A DNA stretch of 64,000 nucleotides, taken from positions 1-64,000 of the forward strand of contig NZ_PQSP01000013.1 of the NCBI RefSeq assembly GCF_003991585.1, in the 5' to 3' direction. Position numbers and translations under genes: made by a program. The notes under the pieces are model-generated. The model saw nothing but the letters and a program-made list of their open reading frames with translations, had not been told where the DNA came from and made no database searches. This DNA comes from Saezia sanguinis. GTDB lineage: Bacteria > Pseudomonadota > Gammaproteobacteria > Burkholderiales > Burkholderiaceae_C. This document shows, piece by piece, positions 36,105 through 45,746 of the stretch (positions within the stretch are counted from its first letter, which is position 1; each line of letters begins with the position of its first letter).

Positions 36105-36222
36105 GGTTCGGATTTCAAGCTGGAAAGATAGGTGGTTTTATTGTTAAAAATGGGCCAAGTCTTTTTTCAAGGTAAATACTACACGGTTTTACGTGTGATG
36201 CAAAGTTGTTAAGGCAAAGGTG

Positions 36223-36256
36223 TTGTCATATTTCTGTCATAAATGCTTGTCATAAT
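36223..36256 (+). promoter_or_regulatory. Pho box and -10 of the pst-pho operon
   Basis: TTGTCATATTTCTGTCAT (36223-36240) is two 7-base PhoB half-sites exactly 11 bases apart, matching the consensus. A further TTGTCAT lies at 36247-36253 with 13-base spacing. CATAAT (36251-36256) is a suitable -10, ten bases after the box, replacing a -35. PhoB~P activation under phosphate starvation is expected, with feedback because phoB and phoR lie in the same operon. Confidence 0.88.
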
Positions 36257-36290
36257 CTGCAGCATGTTCATTAAATGACACGAAAGGACG

Positions 36291-37343
36291 ATGATGAGAA
36301 TAACAGTTAAAAAAATCATATTGAAGGCGGCATTGGCAGGGACGGTAGCCCTGGGGATGCTGACAGGAGCCATGGCGCAGAACGTAACAGGCGCCGGAGC
36401 CTCTTTTCCGGCACCGGTGTATGCGCAATGGGCTGACGCTTATTACAAAGCAACTGGTGTGCGGATCAATTACCAGTCAGTCGGTTCCAGTGCCGGCGTG
36501 AACCAGATCAAAGCCAGAACCGTCGATTTTGGTGCATCTGATGCACCATTAACGGATGCACAGTTGAAAGAAGCCGGATTGATCCAGTTCCCGACAGTGA
36601 TCGGTGGCGTGGTTCCGGTGGTGAATATTCAGGGGATCAAGCCTGGAGAGCTCAAGCTCAACGGTGGGCTGCTGGCAGATATTTATCTGGGCAAAATCAC
36701 CCGCTGGAATGACCCGGCCATTGCCAAACTCAACCCTGATCTGAAGCTGCCCGATGCAGCCATTGCGGTGGTGCGCAGATCTGAAGGTTCCGGGACTTCT
36801 TTTGCTTTTACCCAGTATCTTTCCAAAGTCAGTCCTGAATGGGAGCAGAAGGTGGGTACGGGTACCGCTGTCAACTGGCCTGTGGGTGCCGGTGGTAAAG
36901 GCAACGAGGGCGTTTCCGCTTTTGTGATGCAGTTGGCCAATTCAATTGGTTATGTTGAATATGCGTATGCCAAACAGAACAACATGTCACATGTGCAACT
37001 GGAAAATGCCGATGGCAAATTTGTTTCTCCCAGTGACGATACATTCAAAGCGGCAGCCGCCGGGATTGACTGGTCAAAATCGTTTGACCAAAGCCTGACC
37101 TATGCCCCTGGTGAGAAGGCATGGCCGATTTCAACGGCAACATTCATCCTGATTTACCAGCAGACCGACAAGCCCGAGCAAATGCGTGCCGTGTTGAAGT
37201 TCTTTGACTGGGCTTACACCCATGGTGATGAGGCCGCTTCCAAGCTGGACTATGTGCCATTCCCGGCAGAGGTCAAGGATATTGTTCGCAAAGAGTGGGC
37301 AAGTGTGGTTGATACCAAAGGCAATGTCATCAGCTACAAATAA
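36291..37343 (+). CDS. pstS: Phosphate ABC transporter, periplasmic binding protein
   Basis: The 350-residue PstS has a Sec signal peptide (ILKAALAGTVALGMLTGAMAQ) followed by the mature start NVTGAGASFPAPVYAQWA. Phosphate-binding loops are visible as YQSVGSSAGVNQI, DFGASDAPL and RSEGSGTSFAFTQYLS. It binds inorganic phosphate in the periplasm and delivers it to PstCA. Two adjacent ATGs follow a GAAAGGA ribosome binding site. First gene after the Pho box. Confidence 0.97.
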   Translation: MMRITVKKIILKAALAGTVALGMLTGAMAQNVTGAGASFPAPVYAQWADAYYKATGVRINYQSVGSSAGVNQIKARTVDFGASDAPLTDAQLKEAGLIQFPTVIGGVVPVVNIQGIKPGELKLNGGLLADIYLGKITRWNDPAIAKLNPDLKLPDAAIAVVRRSEGSGTSFAFTQYLSKVSPEWEQKVGTGTAVNWPVGAGGKGNEGVSAFVMQLANSIGYVEYAYAKQNNMSHVQLENADGKFVSPSDDTFKAAAAGIDWSKSFDQSLTYAPGEKAWPISTATFILIYQQTDKPEQMRAVLKFFDWAYTHGDEAASKLDYVPFPAEVKDIVRKEWASVVDTKGNVISYK

Positions 37344-37371
37344 CAACATGGTTTTGTTGGAAAATCTGTAT

Positions 37372-37402
37372 CAAGGCAATTTTCTTGGCGAAAGTTGCCT
37401 TG
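37372..37402 (+). promoter_or_regulatory. Intercistronic stem-loop pstS-pstC
   Basis: CAAGGCAA (37372-37379) pairs exactly with TTGCCTTG (37395-37402). Placed between pstS and pstC, it likely acts as partial terminator or 3' stabiliser that yields more pstS than transporter mRNA, as is known for binding-protein operons. No T-tract follows, so read-through is expected. Confidence 0.55.
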
Positions 37403-37456
37403 TATACTCTAAAACGATAATAACAACCGTGATGGCATAAAAAGGAAGTTTTTTGC

Positions 37457-38461
37457 ATGTCCGTGCCTTCAGACCAAATATTAGAACCATCCGACTCCGC
37501 AGGTGCTTCGCTTTCTCAGCCGTTGCGTACGGTGCGAGGTGCATCCGGGGATTTTCTGTTTGCCTTTCTGGTCAGGGTTGCCGCAGTGATCAGTTTGCTG
37601 ATGCTGGTGGGCATCATGATTTCTCTGATGATCGGTGCCGCGCCGGCGATCAAAGAATTTGGCCTGTCTTTTTTATGGACCAGTGAGTGGGACCCGGTCG
37701 CGCAGCGTTACGGCGGGTTGACCATGATCTACGGCACGCTGGCCACATCGGCCATTGCATTGCTGATTGCGGTGCCGGTGAGTTTTGGCATTGCCATTTT
37801 TCTGACAGAACTTTCCCCGAACTGGCTCAAAAAGCCGCTGGGTACTGCAATTGAATTGCTGGCGGCGGTGCCTTCCATTGTGTATGGCATGTGGGGGCTG
37901 CTGGTTTTCGGGCCGTTTCTGGCCCGTTTTGTACAACAACCATTGCAGGCCTGGTTTGGAGACGTGCCGTTTTTGAGCACGCTGGTTTCAGGGCCACCAG
38001 TCGGGATTGGTATTTTGTCTGCCGGGATTATTCTGGCGATCATGATCACGCCGTTTATTGCGTCGGTAATGCGCGACGTGTTTGAAATCACCCCTCCCAT
38101 GCTCAAGGAGTCGGCCTACGGGCTGGGTGCGACGACCTGGGAGGTTGTCAGCAAGGTTGTGCTGCCTTATACCAAAACCGGTGTCATTGGCGGCATCATG
38201 CTGGGGCTTGGGCGTGCTTTGGGCGAAACGATGGCGGTGACGTTTGTCATTGGCAACATGAATCAGCTGAATTCGCTTTCACTGTTTGAGCCGGCCAACA
38301 GCATTACCTCCACACTGGCCAATGAGTTTGCCGAAGCAGCCAGCGGGTTGCACCAGGCTTCCTTGTTCTATCTGGGGCTGGTGCTGTTTGCCATTACATT
38401 TGTGGTGCTGGCTTTTTCAAAGCTGTTGCTGTTACGGCTCAAACGCCATGAGGGGAAATAA
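37457..38461 (+). CDS. pstC: Phosphate ABC transporter permease PstC
   Basis: The 334-residue inner-membrane permease has six helices after a polar N-terminus. The permease signature region is [44 protein letters not shown] (EAA loop contacting PstB). [23 protein letters not shown] is typical of PstC. It lies 113 bases after pstS, across the stem-loop. Confidence 0.97.
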   Translation: MSVPSDQILEPSDSAGASLSQPLRTVRGASGDFLFAFLVRVAAVISLLMLVGIMISLMIGAAPAIKEFGLSFLWTSEWDPVAQRYGGLTMIYGTLATSAIALLIAVPVSFGIAIFLTELSPNWLKKPLGTAIELLAAVPSIVYGMWGLLVFGPFLARFVQQPLQAWFGDVPFLSTLVSGPPVGIGILSAGIILAIMITPFIASVMRDVFEITPPMLKESAYGLGATTWEVVSKVVLPYTKTGVIGGIMLGLGRALGETMAVTFVIGNMNQLNSLSLFEPANSITSTLANEFAEAASGLHQASLFYLGLVLFAITFVVLAFSKLLLLRLKRHEGK

Positions 38462-38464
38462 CAG

Positions 38465-39346
38465 ATGAGCAGCATGGCACCTTTGACCAAAGAGCAGCAG
38501 CAAAGCCGTCTGGCACACCACCGCGCGCGCCGGCGTAAAAATATAGTGGCACTTGTGCTGTCCATGGTGGCGATGGCATTTGGCGTGTTCTGGCTGTTAT
38601 GGATTTTATGGGATGCGCTGCGCCTGGGTATTGACGGCCTGACATGGTCCGTTTTTACCGAGATGACGCCTCCGCCCATGGGCTCTGAAGGTGGGCTGGC
38701 CAATGCCATTGTCGGCTCGCTGATGATGGTTTTCCTGGCGACCCTGATTGCCACCCCGATTGGCATTCTGGTTGGCATTTACCTGTGTGAATATGGCAGG
38801 CGTGGTGTGTTTGCCGCTACGGTGCGGTTCATGAATGATATTTTGCTTTCTGCGCCTTCCATTGTCATTGGTCTGTTTATTTACGCTTTGTTGGTCAGGC
38901 CTTTTCAGGGATTTTCCGGCTGGGCCGGGGTGGCTGCGCTGGGGCTGATTGTTGTGCCGGTGGTGGTGCGCACCACGGAAAATATGTTGCAACTGGTTCC
39001 CGATGCATTGCGTGAGGCTGCTTATGCACTGGGGGCGCCTAAATGGAAAGTTGTTCTGATGGTTTCATTGCGTGCCGCCAGAGCCGGGGTGCTCACCGGC
39101 GTATTGCTGGCACTGGCGCGTATTTCCGGGGAGACGGCACCACTGCTCTTTACGGCGCTTTCCAACCAGTTCTGGAGTCTGGAGATGTCCGGACCATTGG
39201 CAAGTTTGCCGGTAACGATTTTCAAATTTGCGATGAGCCCGTTTGCCAACTGGCAAAAACTGGCCTGGGCTGGTGTGTTTATCATGCTGGTGGCGGTATT
39301 GGTGCTCAATATGCTGGCCCGTGCGCTGGTCAGAAATAAAGAATGA
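38465..39346 (+). CDS. pstA: Phosphate ABC transporter permease PstA
   Basis: The 293-residue partner permease of PstC. An N-terminal basic stretch (HHRARRRKN) precedes the first helix. The conserved EAA-type loop is [49 protein letters not shown]. It starts 3 bases after pstC, and its stop overlaps the first possible pstB start in ATGA. Confidence 0.97.
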   Translation: MSSMAPLTKEQQQSRLAHHRARRRKNIVALVLSMVAMAFGVFWLLWILWDALRLGIDGLTWSVFTEMTPPPMGSEGGLANAIVGSLMMVFLATLIATPIGILVGIYLCEYGRRGVFAATVRFMNDILLSAPSIVIGLFIYALLVRPFQGFSGWAGVAALGLIVVPVVVRTTENMLQLVPDALREAAYALGAPKWKVVLMVSLRAARAGVLTGVLLALARISGETAPLLFTALSNQFWSLEMSGPLASLPVTIFKFAMSPFANWQKLAWAGVFIMLVAVLVLNMLARALVRNKE

Positions 39347-40170
39347 TAAAAGTTGATACATATATGAATATGACGGAAGTAAAACAGATGGGGCTCAATA
39401 CAATGCAGCAGGCAGGCAAACCAAAAATTGAAGTACAAGGCCTGAATTTTTATTACGGGCAGTTTCATGCACTGAAAGATATTACGCTATCGGTTCCTGA
39501 GCACAAGGTGACGGCGTTTATCGGCCCTTCCGGTTGTGGCAAATCGACACTGTTGCGGGTGTTTAACCGGATGTATGCACTGTATCCAGACCAGCGTGCA
39601 GAGGGCAAAATTCTGATGGATGGGCAGGATATTCTGGCATCCACCGAAGACCCGGCGCTGCTGCGGGCACGTGTGGGCATGGTGTTTCAAAAGCCCACAC
39701 CTTTTCCAATGTCTATTTACGATAACATTGCGTTTGGTATCAAGCTGTTTGAAAAACTTTCCAGTGCAGATATGGACGACCGGGTGGAAAATGCCCTGCG
39801 CCAGGCTGCTTTGTGGGATGAGGTGAAGGATAAACTGCATAAAAGCGGCTCATCACTTTCAGGCGGGCAGCAGCAGCGTTTGTGCATTGCCCGGGGCGTG
39901 GCGGTCAAGCCGGAAGTGCTGCTGCTGGATGAGCCCTGTTCAGCGCTGGACCCGATTTCGACTGCGAAAATTGAAGAGTTGATTCATGAGCTGAAAAAGG
40001 ATTACACGGTCATGATTGTGACGCACAACATGCAGCAGGCTGCACGTTGTTCAGACTACACAGCGTACATGTATTTGGGCGAGCTGATTGAATTCGGTGC
40101 CACTGATCAGGTGTTCTTTAAACCGCATCGCACGGAAACGGAAGATTACATTACCGGCCGGTTTGGTTGA
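39343..40170 (+). CDS. pstB: Phosphate ABC transporter ATPase PstB
   Basis: The ATPase of the PstSCAB importer has Walker [11 protein letters not shown]-loop [15 protein letters not shown], signature SLSGGQQQR, Walker [13 protein letters not shown] and switch His in VTHNMQQ. The given start overlaps pstA by ATGA. A later ATG at 39388 has GGAAG eight bases upstream and gives the usual length of about 260, so the true start may be there. With PhoU it also relays phosphate status to PhoR. Confidence 0.96.
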   Translation: MIKVDTYMNMTEVKQMGLNTMQQAGKPKIEVQGLNFYYGQFHALKDITLSVPEHKVTAFIGPSGCGKSTLLRVFNRMYALYPDQRAEGKILMDGQDILASTEDPALLRARVGMVFQKPTPFPMSIYDNIAFGIKLFEKLSSADMDDRVENALRQAALWDEVKDKLHKSGSSLSGGQQQRLCIARGVAVKPEVLLLDEPCSALDPISTAKIEELIHELKKDYTVMIVTHNMQQAARCSDYTAYMYLGELIEFGATDQVFFKPHRTETEDYITGRFG

Positions 40171-40213
40171 TGTGTGGTTGTAACAGTATATATGGAGTCT
40201 TCACAAAGACAGG

Positions 40214-40921
40214 ATGAATATGGCGGATAAACATTTATCTTCACAGTTTGATGCGGATCTCAATGCGGTATCTTCGCGCATCATGGAGTTGGGCGGCCTG
40301 ATTGAGTCTCAGATTGCCGCGGCAATACAGGCATTGGAACAATTCAATACCGAGATATCTGACCAGGTGATTGAACGTGAGGTGCTGGTCAACCAGATGG
40401 AAGTCGAGATTGATCGCGAACTGACCACGGTGATTGCCAAACGCCAGCCTACTGCGCGCGATTTGCGTTTGCTGATTGCCATTTCAAAAACCACCACCAA
40501 TCTGGAGCGGGTTGGAGATGAGGCGGTCAAAATTGCCCGTATGGTGAAGTCCATCATTGATATGGGCATGCCTAAAACCCTGCCTTCTTCCGAATTACAT
40601 ATTGCAGCAGACCTGGCGGCCAAGCTGATACGCCAGGCGCTGGATGCGCTGGCACGCCTGGATGTGGATGCTGCAATAGCGATCATGCATGAAGATGACC
40701 AGATTGATAATGAGTTTGATGGTTTTGTCAGGAAACTGGTCACGTACATGATGGAAGATCCACGCACCATTTCTGCCAGCCTTGATCTGCTGTTCATTGC
40801 CAAGGCATTGGAGCGCATTGGTGATCATGCCAAAAATATTGCCGAATTCATTATTTATATCGTTAAGGGCGCGGATGTGCGCCACACGTCGCGGGAAAAG
40901 ATTGATTCAGCCATTCATTAA
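40214..40921 (+). CDS. phoU: Phosphate signalling regulator PhoU
   Basis: The 235-residue all-helical protein has the two PhoU repeats, each with an acidic/E-R metal-binding pattern (ERVGDEAVKIARMV in repeat 1, ERIGDHAKNIAEFI in repeat 2). It restrains PhoR when PstSCAB is transporting phosphate. It sits between pstB and phoB, the standard order. Confidence 0.97.
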   Translation: MNMADKHLSSQFDADLNAVSSRIMELGGLIESQIAAAIQALEQFNTEISDQVIEREVLVNQMEVEIDRELTTVIAKRQPTARDLRLLIAISKTTTNLERVGDEAVKIARMVKSIIDMGMPKTLPSSELHIAADLAAKLIRQALDALARLDVDAAIAIMHEDDQIDNEFDGFVRKLVTYMMEDPRTISASLDLLFIAKALERIGDHAKNIAEFIIYIVKGADVRHTSREKIDSAIH

Positions 40922-40924
40922 TTG

Positions 40925-41611
40925 ATGATGCAAGCACGGATATTGATTGTTGAAGATGAACCAGCCATTGCAGAGCTGGTGGCCATTAACCTGAAGCATG
41001 CAGGCTTTGGCAGTGAGACTGCGGTTGATGCCAGGGCCGCGCGGGTTGCGGTGGACCGGGAGCTGCCCGACCTGATACTGCTGGACTGGATGCTGCCTGG
41101 TGAAAATGGCCTGTCTTTGGCAAAATACTGGCGCCAGCAGACACGTACCAGCATGTTGCCTATCATCATGCTGACGGCCCGTGGAGATGATGCCGACATT
41201 GTCATGGGGCTGGATGCCGGTGCTGATGACTATATGATCAAACCGTTTTCAACCCAGGAAATGCTGGCCCGGATTCGTGCGCTGCTCAGGCGTCGGGCAC
41301 CCGAAGCTGCAGCAGAGGTGCTGGAGGTCGGGGCGCTCAAGCTGGATCAGGCCACACTGAGCCTGACCTGGAACGACGAGACGGTGCGCATGGGGCCAAC
41401 GGAGTTGCGGTTGCTGAATTATTTGATGAGCCATCCGGATCGGGTCCACAGCCGTGGCCAGCTTCTTGATAAAGTATGGGGTGACCATGTTTTCATTGAA
41501 GAGCGTACAGTGGATGTGCATGTGAAAAGACTGCGTTCTGTTCTGGCCCAGGCCGGCTGCACCGATTTGATTGAAACGGTACGCGGTGCAGGCTACCGTT
41601 TAAAGGGTTGA
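40925..41611 (+). CDS. phoB: Response regulator PhoB
   Basis: The protein of about 228 residues has a receiver domain with acidic pocket VEDEP, phospho-acceptor Asp in LILLDWMLPG and Lys in MIKPFS. The OmpR-type winged helix is at the C-terminus (RMGPTELRLLNYLM, VWGDHVFIEERTVDVHVKRLR). Phosphorylated PhoB should bind the box at 36223. The start is uncertain among TTG 40922 and ATG 40925/40928, just after the phoU stop. Confidence 0.97.
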   Translation: MMQARILIVEDEPAIAELVAINLKHAGFGSETAVDARAARVAVDRELPDLILLDWMLPGENGLSLAKYWRQQTRTSMLPIIMLTARGDDADIVMGLDAGADDYMIKPFSTQEMLARIRALLRRRAPEAAAEVLEVGALKLDQATLSLTWNDETVRMGPTELRLLNYLMSHPDRVHSRGQLLDKVWGDHVFIEERTVDVHVKRLRSVLAQAGCTDLIETVRGAGYRLKG

Positions 41612-41612
41612 T

Positions 41613-42965
41613 GTGAGGCGCTGGCATAGCAGACGCATTTTTTATTTTCTGCTGGCATTGTTTGCCGGTGGCCTGCTGGGTGGCTTGGCAACCTCTTTTC
41701 TTCGGTTTTCTGCCGGAGTCGGTGTGCTGGGGGGCGCGCTGTTAGGGCTGGTTGCGATCTGGTTGATTGATTTGCAGCGGGCGACCAAAGTCATGAATTG
41801 GCTGGAAAATGACGATGCGCAGGCCCAGTTGCCGCAGACGTTAAAAGGCCCGGTAGACATCTGGTCTGAACTGGCCCGGCGTGCAGTACGCCTGATGCGT
41901 TTGCGTGATCGCCAGATTCAGTCTGAACAGCAGCAATTGCAACAGTTTTTGTCTGCCATGCAGGTGGCGCCAACCGGCGTGTTATTGCTCGACGAGAATG
42001 ACCAGGTGACCTGGGGCAACGCCAATGCAGCCTACTATCTGGGGCTGGAATTCCCGCGCGATTACCGGCAGCATATTACCAATCTGGTGCGGCGGCCTGT
42101 GTTTGTCAATTATCTGATGCAGCATGCCTATGAAAACACGCTGCGCATGGAGTGGGGGCATGGGCAGCAGGGCACACTGATTTTGCAGGTGGTCAACTAC
42201 GATGAGCAGCGCAAGCTGGTTTTGATTCAGGATATTACGGAGCAGGAGCGTATTGACCAGATGCGGCGCGATTTTGTTGCGAATGTGTCGCATGAAATGC
42301 GCACACCGCTGACAGTGCTTGCCGGGTTCATTGAAACCATGCAGAACCTGCCATTGGACAAGGGGGAGCAGGCTCATTACCTGGCGTTGATGGCCGAGCA
42401 GTCCAACCGCATGCAGGGTCTTATCAGTGATCTGCTGGCGCTGGCCAAGCTCGAAGGCAGCCCTGCACCAGGGGTAGACTCATGGGTTCCTGTTGTTTTG
42501 TTGCTTGAGCAGGCAGAGCATACAGCCAGACAGCTTTCCGGCGGACAACATGAAATAAGTTTTTCAAAAGCGGGGTCAGACCAGATCGCAGGAGAGCAGA
42601 CGGAGCTGCTCAGTGCATTGAGTAATCTGGTAAGCAATGCTGTGCGTTATACGCCGCATGGCAGCAAAATTGCCGTGACCTGGCAGATTGAACCGGATGG
42701 CAGCGGGCTGTTGGTTGTCAAGGACAATGGGGCCGGCATTGCCAAAGAGCATATTCCGCGTTTGACAGAGCGTTTTTACCGGGTGGACCGTAGCCGTTCA
42801 CGCCAGACCGGCGGTACCGGGCTGGGACTTTCCATTGTCAAGCATGTGATGCAGCGCCACGAAGGTGCACTGGAAATTGACAGCATACTGGGCAAAGGCT
42901 CATCATTTATCTTGAAGTTTCCGGCCAGCCGTGTCCGGCACGCTCAGGTTCCGGCTGAACTGTAG
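41613..42965 (+). CDS. phoR: Phosphate sensor histidine kinase PhoR
   Basis: The 450-residue inner-membrane kinase has two N-terminal helices (FYFLLALFAGGLLGGLATSF and GVGVLGGALLGLVAIWLI) and almost no periplasmic loop, as in PhoR. A PAS domain (about 105-210), the H box VSHEMRTPLTVLAGF and the catalytic N, G1, F and G2 boxes (NLVSNAVRYTP, VKDNGAGI, RFYRVD, GTGLGLSIVKHV) follow. The start is GTG one base after the phoB stop. It ends the operon. Confidence 0.96.
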   Translation: MRRWHSRRIFYFLLALFAGGLLGGLATSFLRFSAGVGVLGGALLGLVAIWLIDLQRATKVMNWLENDDAQAQLPQTLKGPVDIWSELARRAVRLMRLRDRQIQSEQQQLQQFLSAMQVAPTGVLLLDENDQVTWGNANAAYYLGLEFPRDYRQHITNLVRRPVFVNYLMQHAYENTLRMEWGHGQQGTLILQVVNYDEQRKLVLIQDITEQERIDQMRRDFVANVSHEMRTPLTVLAGFIETMQNLPLDKGEQAHYLALMAEQSNRMQGLISDLLALAKLEGSPAPGVDSWVPVVLLLEQAEHTARQLSGGQHEISFSKAGSDQIAGEQTELLSALSNLVSNAVRYTPHGSKIAVTWQIEPDGSGLLVVKDNGAGIAKEHIPRLTERFYRVDRSRSRQTGGTGLGLSIVKHVMQRHEGALEIDSILGKGSSFILKFPASRVRHAQVPAEL

Positions 42966-42972
42966 GTATTGA

Positions 42973-43836
42973 TCAATATGACCCGTTGTCCTTGTGGTCC
43001 TGTTGTTGCAGGTGCTGCGAAATGCCTTGCGCAAATAATCCAAGCTGATACAGCCTGATGCCGTCACGGCCCAACCACTGAAAATGTTTCAGCCAGCGCA
43101 GGCGGGCCAGTTGCCGGAACAGGCGTTTGGCCTCCTGTTGTACATCAGCAGACTCCTGTTGCAGGTAATTCAATAAGAATTGCTGGCAGGCGGCCATGTC
43201 CTGGGTGACCAGGCTGGCAGTGGAGTGCAGAAACAAAGCCCAGTCGCGAATCTGTGCCTGTGCCAGTGTCATGACGGCGCTGGGGTCTTCTTCCAGGTCA
43301 AGAAAATAGATCTGATATGGGGGCTGGCCGGGCAGCGGGGCTGGTATTTTGTGCAACAGCATATTGCGGGCAAAACACTGGCTGAGAAAACAGCCGCGGG
43401 CGTGCACATCGGCAATGCTTTGTACTGCCTGCCGCCAGAGTTGCTGGCGCTCAAGCCATGCATCTGCATTTAACTGCTCATCCAGATTTTTGTCACCCAC
43501 CGTACTCAGCGCGATCCATTGGGATGTGCTTGCCACAACATCGGGCACCGGAACGCCAGCTTCTTTCAGGTGCAGCAGCATTTGTTTTTCAATCTGTAAT
43601 GAGGCAATGCCGCCAGGGCCGCCAGCATGAGGTGGCGCCTGAAAATAAGGCATTCCCATCCAGATCATCAACTGATTGGTGAAGGTGTACAACCAGCGCA
43701 GCCGGGGCGCGCTGGGCGTTTTGATCCACAGCGCCTGCCCCTGTGTGGTGGTGAGCTGAAATGTGCGGTCCTGCGGACGTGTCTGCCTGTGGGCTGTGAT
43801 AGCCTGTTCGAGCGCATCAACCGGCGGGGTGTTCAA
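42973..43836 (-). CDS. Protein-kinase-like fold protein with degenerate catalytic loop
   Basis: The protein of about 287 residues resembles the small lipopolysaccharide-kinase/BUD32-type fold: a glycine-rich region AGGPGGIASLQIEKQMLLHLKEAGVPVPDV, then the catalytic-loop position GCFLSQCFARNMLL, and FLDLEEDP at the metal (DFG-like) position. The usual HxD of the loop is replaced by SQC, though Arg-Asn is kept. It starts with TTG, with GAAGGG in the end of the preceding LOG-family gene, only 5 bases apart, so the two are coupled. Whether it phosphorylates anything is unknown. Confidence 0.6.
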   Translation of the reverse strand: MNTPPVDALEQAITAHRQTRPQDRTFQLTTTQGQALWIKTPSAPRLRWLYTFTNQLMIWMGMPYFQAPPHAGGPGGIASLQIEKQMLLHLKEAGVPVPDVVASTSQWIALSTVGDKNLDEQLNADAWLERQQLWRQAVQSIADVHARGCFLSQCFARNMLLHKIPAPLPGQPPYQIYFLDLEEDPSAVMTLAQAQIRDWALFLHSTASLVTQDMAACQQFLLNYLQQESADVQQEAKRLFRQLARLRWLKHFQWLGRDGIRLYQLGLFAQGISQHLQQQDHKDNGSY

Positions 43837-43841
43837 TTCTT

Positions 43842-44735
43842 TTACCCTTCTACAGGCAGGTCATACCAGAAGCGGACCGCATTCCAGGCTTCTACCGGAC
43901 TGTCTACAAACTGGAACAGGTCAACGTCTTCAGGGGAGATCATTTCCATGTCCAGCAGCATTTCAAAATTGATAAGTTGTTTCCAAAATGATGTGCCATA
44001 AAGCACCACCGGTACGGGGCGGCTTTTATGCGTTTGAATCAGCGTGAGCATTTCGAAAAGCTCATCCAGCGTGCCAAAGCCACCGGGGAAAGCAATGAGC
44101 GCTCTGGCGCGCATCATGAAGTGCATTTTACGGGTGGCAAAATAGTGAAAGCGCAGGCACAGTTCCGGTGTGATGTACGGGTTGAATTTCTGTTCATGCG
44201 GCAGGACGATGTTGAGCCCGATGTTGGGGCTGCCGCTTTCGCTGGCACCACGGTTGGCCGCTTCCATGATGCCGGGACCGCCGCCGGTGCAGACAAACAC
44301 CTTGCGATCCTGTGGTGCTGCCTGCTCATAGGCGCCGATCATCTGCCCGATGATGCGGGCATCTTCATAGTAGCAGGAGTCTGCCAGCAGTTTCTGGGCG
44401 CGTTTAAGCTGAAGCTGAGATGCCGAATCCTGCGGGGCCAGGCTGAGCTGATGCTCTGCATCCCGCAGCAGTTGTGTGGCGGCTTCGCGCGAACGCAGGC
44501 GGGCGCTGCCAAAAATCACAATGGTGGAGTTGACGTTGTGCTCTTTAAGGATCAGGTCTGCTTTGAGCAATTCCAGTTGAAAACGCACGCCGCGGGTTTC
44601 ATCACGCAGCAGAAAATCACCATCACTGAAGGCCAGGCGAAATGCGGGCGGATCTTCCAGTTCTTTACGCGGGTCTACGATGTCACGTGCCGCGATGGTT
44701 GATTTTGTATTGAGAAGATGAAGGTTTGCGTTCAT
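43842..44735 (-). CDS. LOG-family (TIGR00730-like) protein
   Basis: The 297-residue Rossmann-like protein has the LOG hallmark motifs CTGGGPGIMEAANRGASESG and FPGGFGTLDELFEMLTLIQ (PGGxGTxxE). Family members are nucleoside 5'-monophosphate phosphoribohydrolases (cytokinin-activating type in plants), once called lysine decarboxylases in error. The form here is longer than the roughly 190-residue type, with an N-terminal helical extension. It is upstream of and coupled to the kinase-like gene. Confidence 0.88.
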   Translation of the reverse strand: MNANLHLLNTKSTIAARDIVDPRKELEDPPAFRLAFSDGDFLLRDETRGVRFQLELLKADLILKEHNVNSTIVIFGSARLRSREAATQLLRDAEHQLSLAPQDSASQLQLKRAQKLLADSCYYEDARIIGQMIGAYEQAAPQDRKVFVCTGGGPGIMEAANRGASESGSPNIGLNIVLPHEQKFNPYITPELCLRFHYFATRKMHFMMRARALIAFPGGFGTLDELFEMLTLIQTHKSRPVPVVLYGTSFWKQLINFEMLLDMEMISPEDVDLFQFVDSPVEAWNAVRFWYDLPVEG

Positions 44736-44840
44736 AACTTGAATTCTGAAAAGCTAAAGGGCGTGATAGCGTGCCCGAGAAGCTTGCATTATAAAGCAAG
44801 GCATTTTTCCTAAAAATGTAAAGTACGGATCATGAAATAG

Positions 44841-44865
44841 AAAAGAGCCTGTAAAAGGCTCTTTC
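44841..44865 (-). terminator. Intrinsic terminator after efp
   Basis: AAAGAGCC and GGCTCTTT form an 8-base stem around a 7-base loop, with a T-rich run on the reverse strand. It lies about 55 bases beyond the efp stop and ends reverse-strand transcription before the LOG gene. Confidence 0.75.
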
Positions 44866-44917
44866 TGCATGCTTAATATTAGGCAATCAGGCAGTTAACC
44901 TGTTATACACCGTGCAT

Positions 44918-45472
44918 TTACACGCGGCGGCGGTATTCGCCGGTACGGGTATCGATTTCCACTTTATCGCCCTGGTTGACGAAAATAGGAACCTGTACTT
45001 CATACCCGGTGGTCAGTTTGGCTGGTTTGAGCACTTTGCCGGAGGTATCGCCTTTGACAGCGGGCTCGGTCCAGGTGATTTCACGCACCACGGAGGTTGG
45101 CAGTTCTACGGAAATGGCTTTGCCTTCATAAAAGACCACTTCAACTTCCATGCCGTCTTCCAGGAAGTTCAGTGCGTCACCCATGTTTTCGGCTTCAACT
45201 TCATACTGGTTGTATTCGGCATCCATGAACACGTACATGGGGTCAGCAAAATAGGAGTAGGTGCAGTCTTTATGGTCCAGAATGACCTGGTCCATTTTGT
45301 CGTCGGCACGGAAAACGACTTCGGTGCCCATGTTGTTGAGCAGGCCTTTGAGTTTCATGCGCACGGTTGCAGCGCCGCGGCCTCCGCGGCTGTATTCGGT
45401 CTTCAGGACAATCATTGGATCTTTGCCCTGCATGATCACATTGCCGGCACGGATTTCTTGAGCAATTTTCAT
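44918..45472 (-). CDS. efp: Translation elongation factor P (arginine type)
   Basis: The 184-residue, three-domain beta-barrel protein rescues ribosomes stalled at polyproline. The tip of domain I reads YSRGGRGAA, placing Arg32 where Lys34 sits in E. coli. Arg32 is the residue rhamnosylated by EarP in Pseudomonas, Neisseria and many betaproteobacteria. The matching earP is the next gene upstream on the same strand. The C-terminus ([12 protein letters not shown]-type) is normal. Confidence 0.96.
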   Translation of the reverse strand: MKIAQEIRAGNVIMQGKDPMIVLKTEYSRGGRGAATVRMKLKGLLNNMGTEVVFRADDKMDQVILDHKDCTYSYFADPMYVFMDAEYNQYEVEAENMGDALNFLEDGMEVEVVFYEGKAISVELPTSVVREITWTEPAVKGDTSGKVLKPAKLTTGYEVQVPIFVNQGDKVEIDTRTGEYRRRV

Positions 45473-45746
45473 AACGAATGGTGTAACTTGAGTTGGTAAA
45501 AATAGAAGCCGCTCACGATCAAAGCAGGATATGTCAATCTCACAAATTTTAAATGGTCGTGTCGTGGCTTAAGCCATCAAGCATGCTCAGAAAAAGTATC
45601 TGCTGCCTAATGGCAAATTGGATAAACAACACATTTTAGCAGATCGGGCCGCGCTCTGGAGGGAACAAGCGCAAATGGATAGGGTATGCGGCCGGAATAT
45701 GGAATCTCTTCCATGGTTTTTATTCAGATATACAGTGGTTTCAGGC

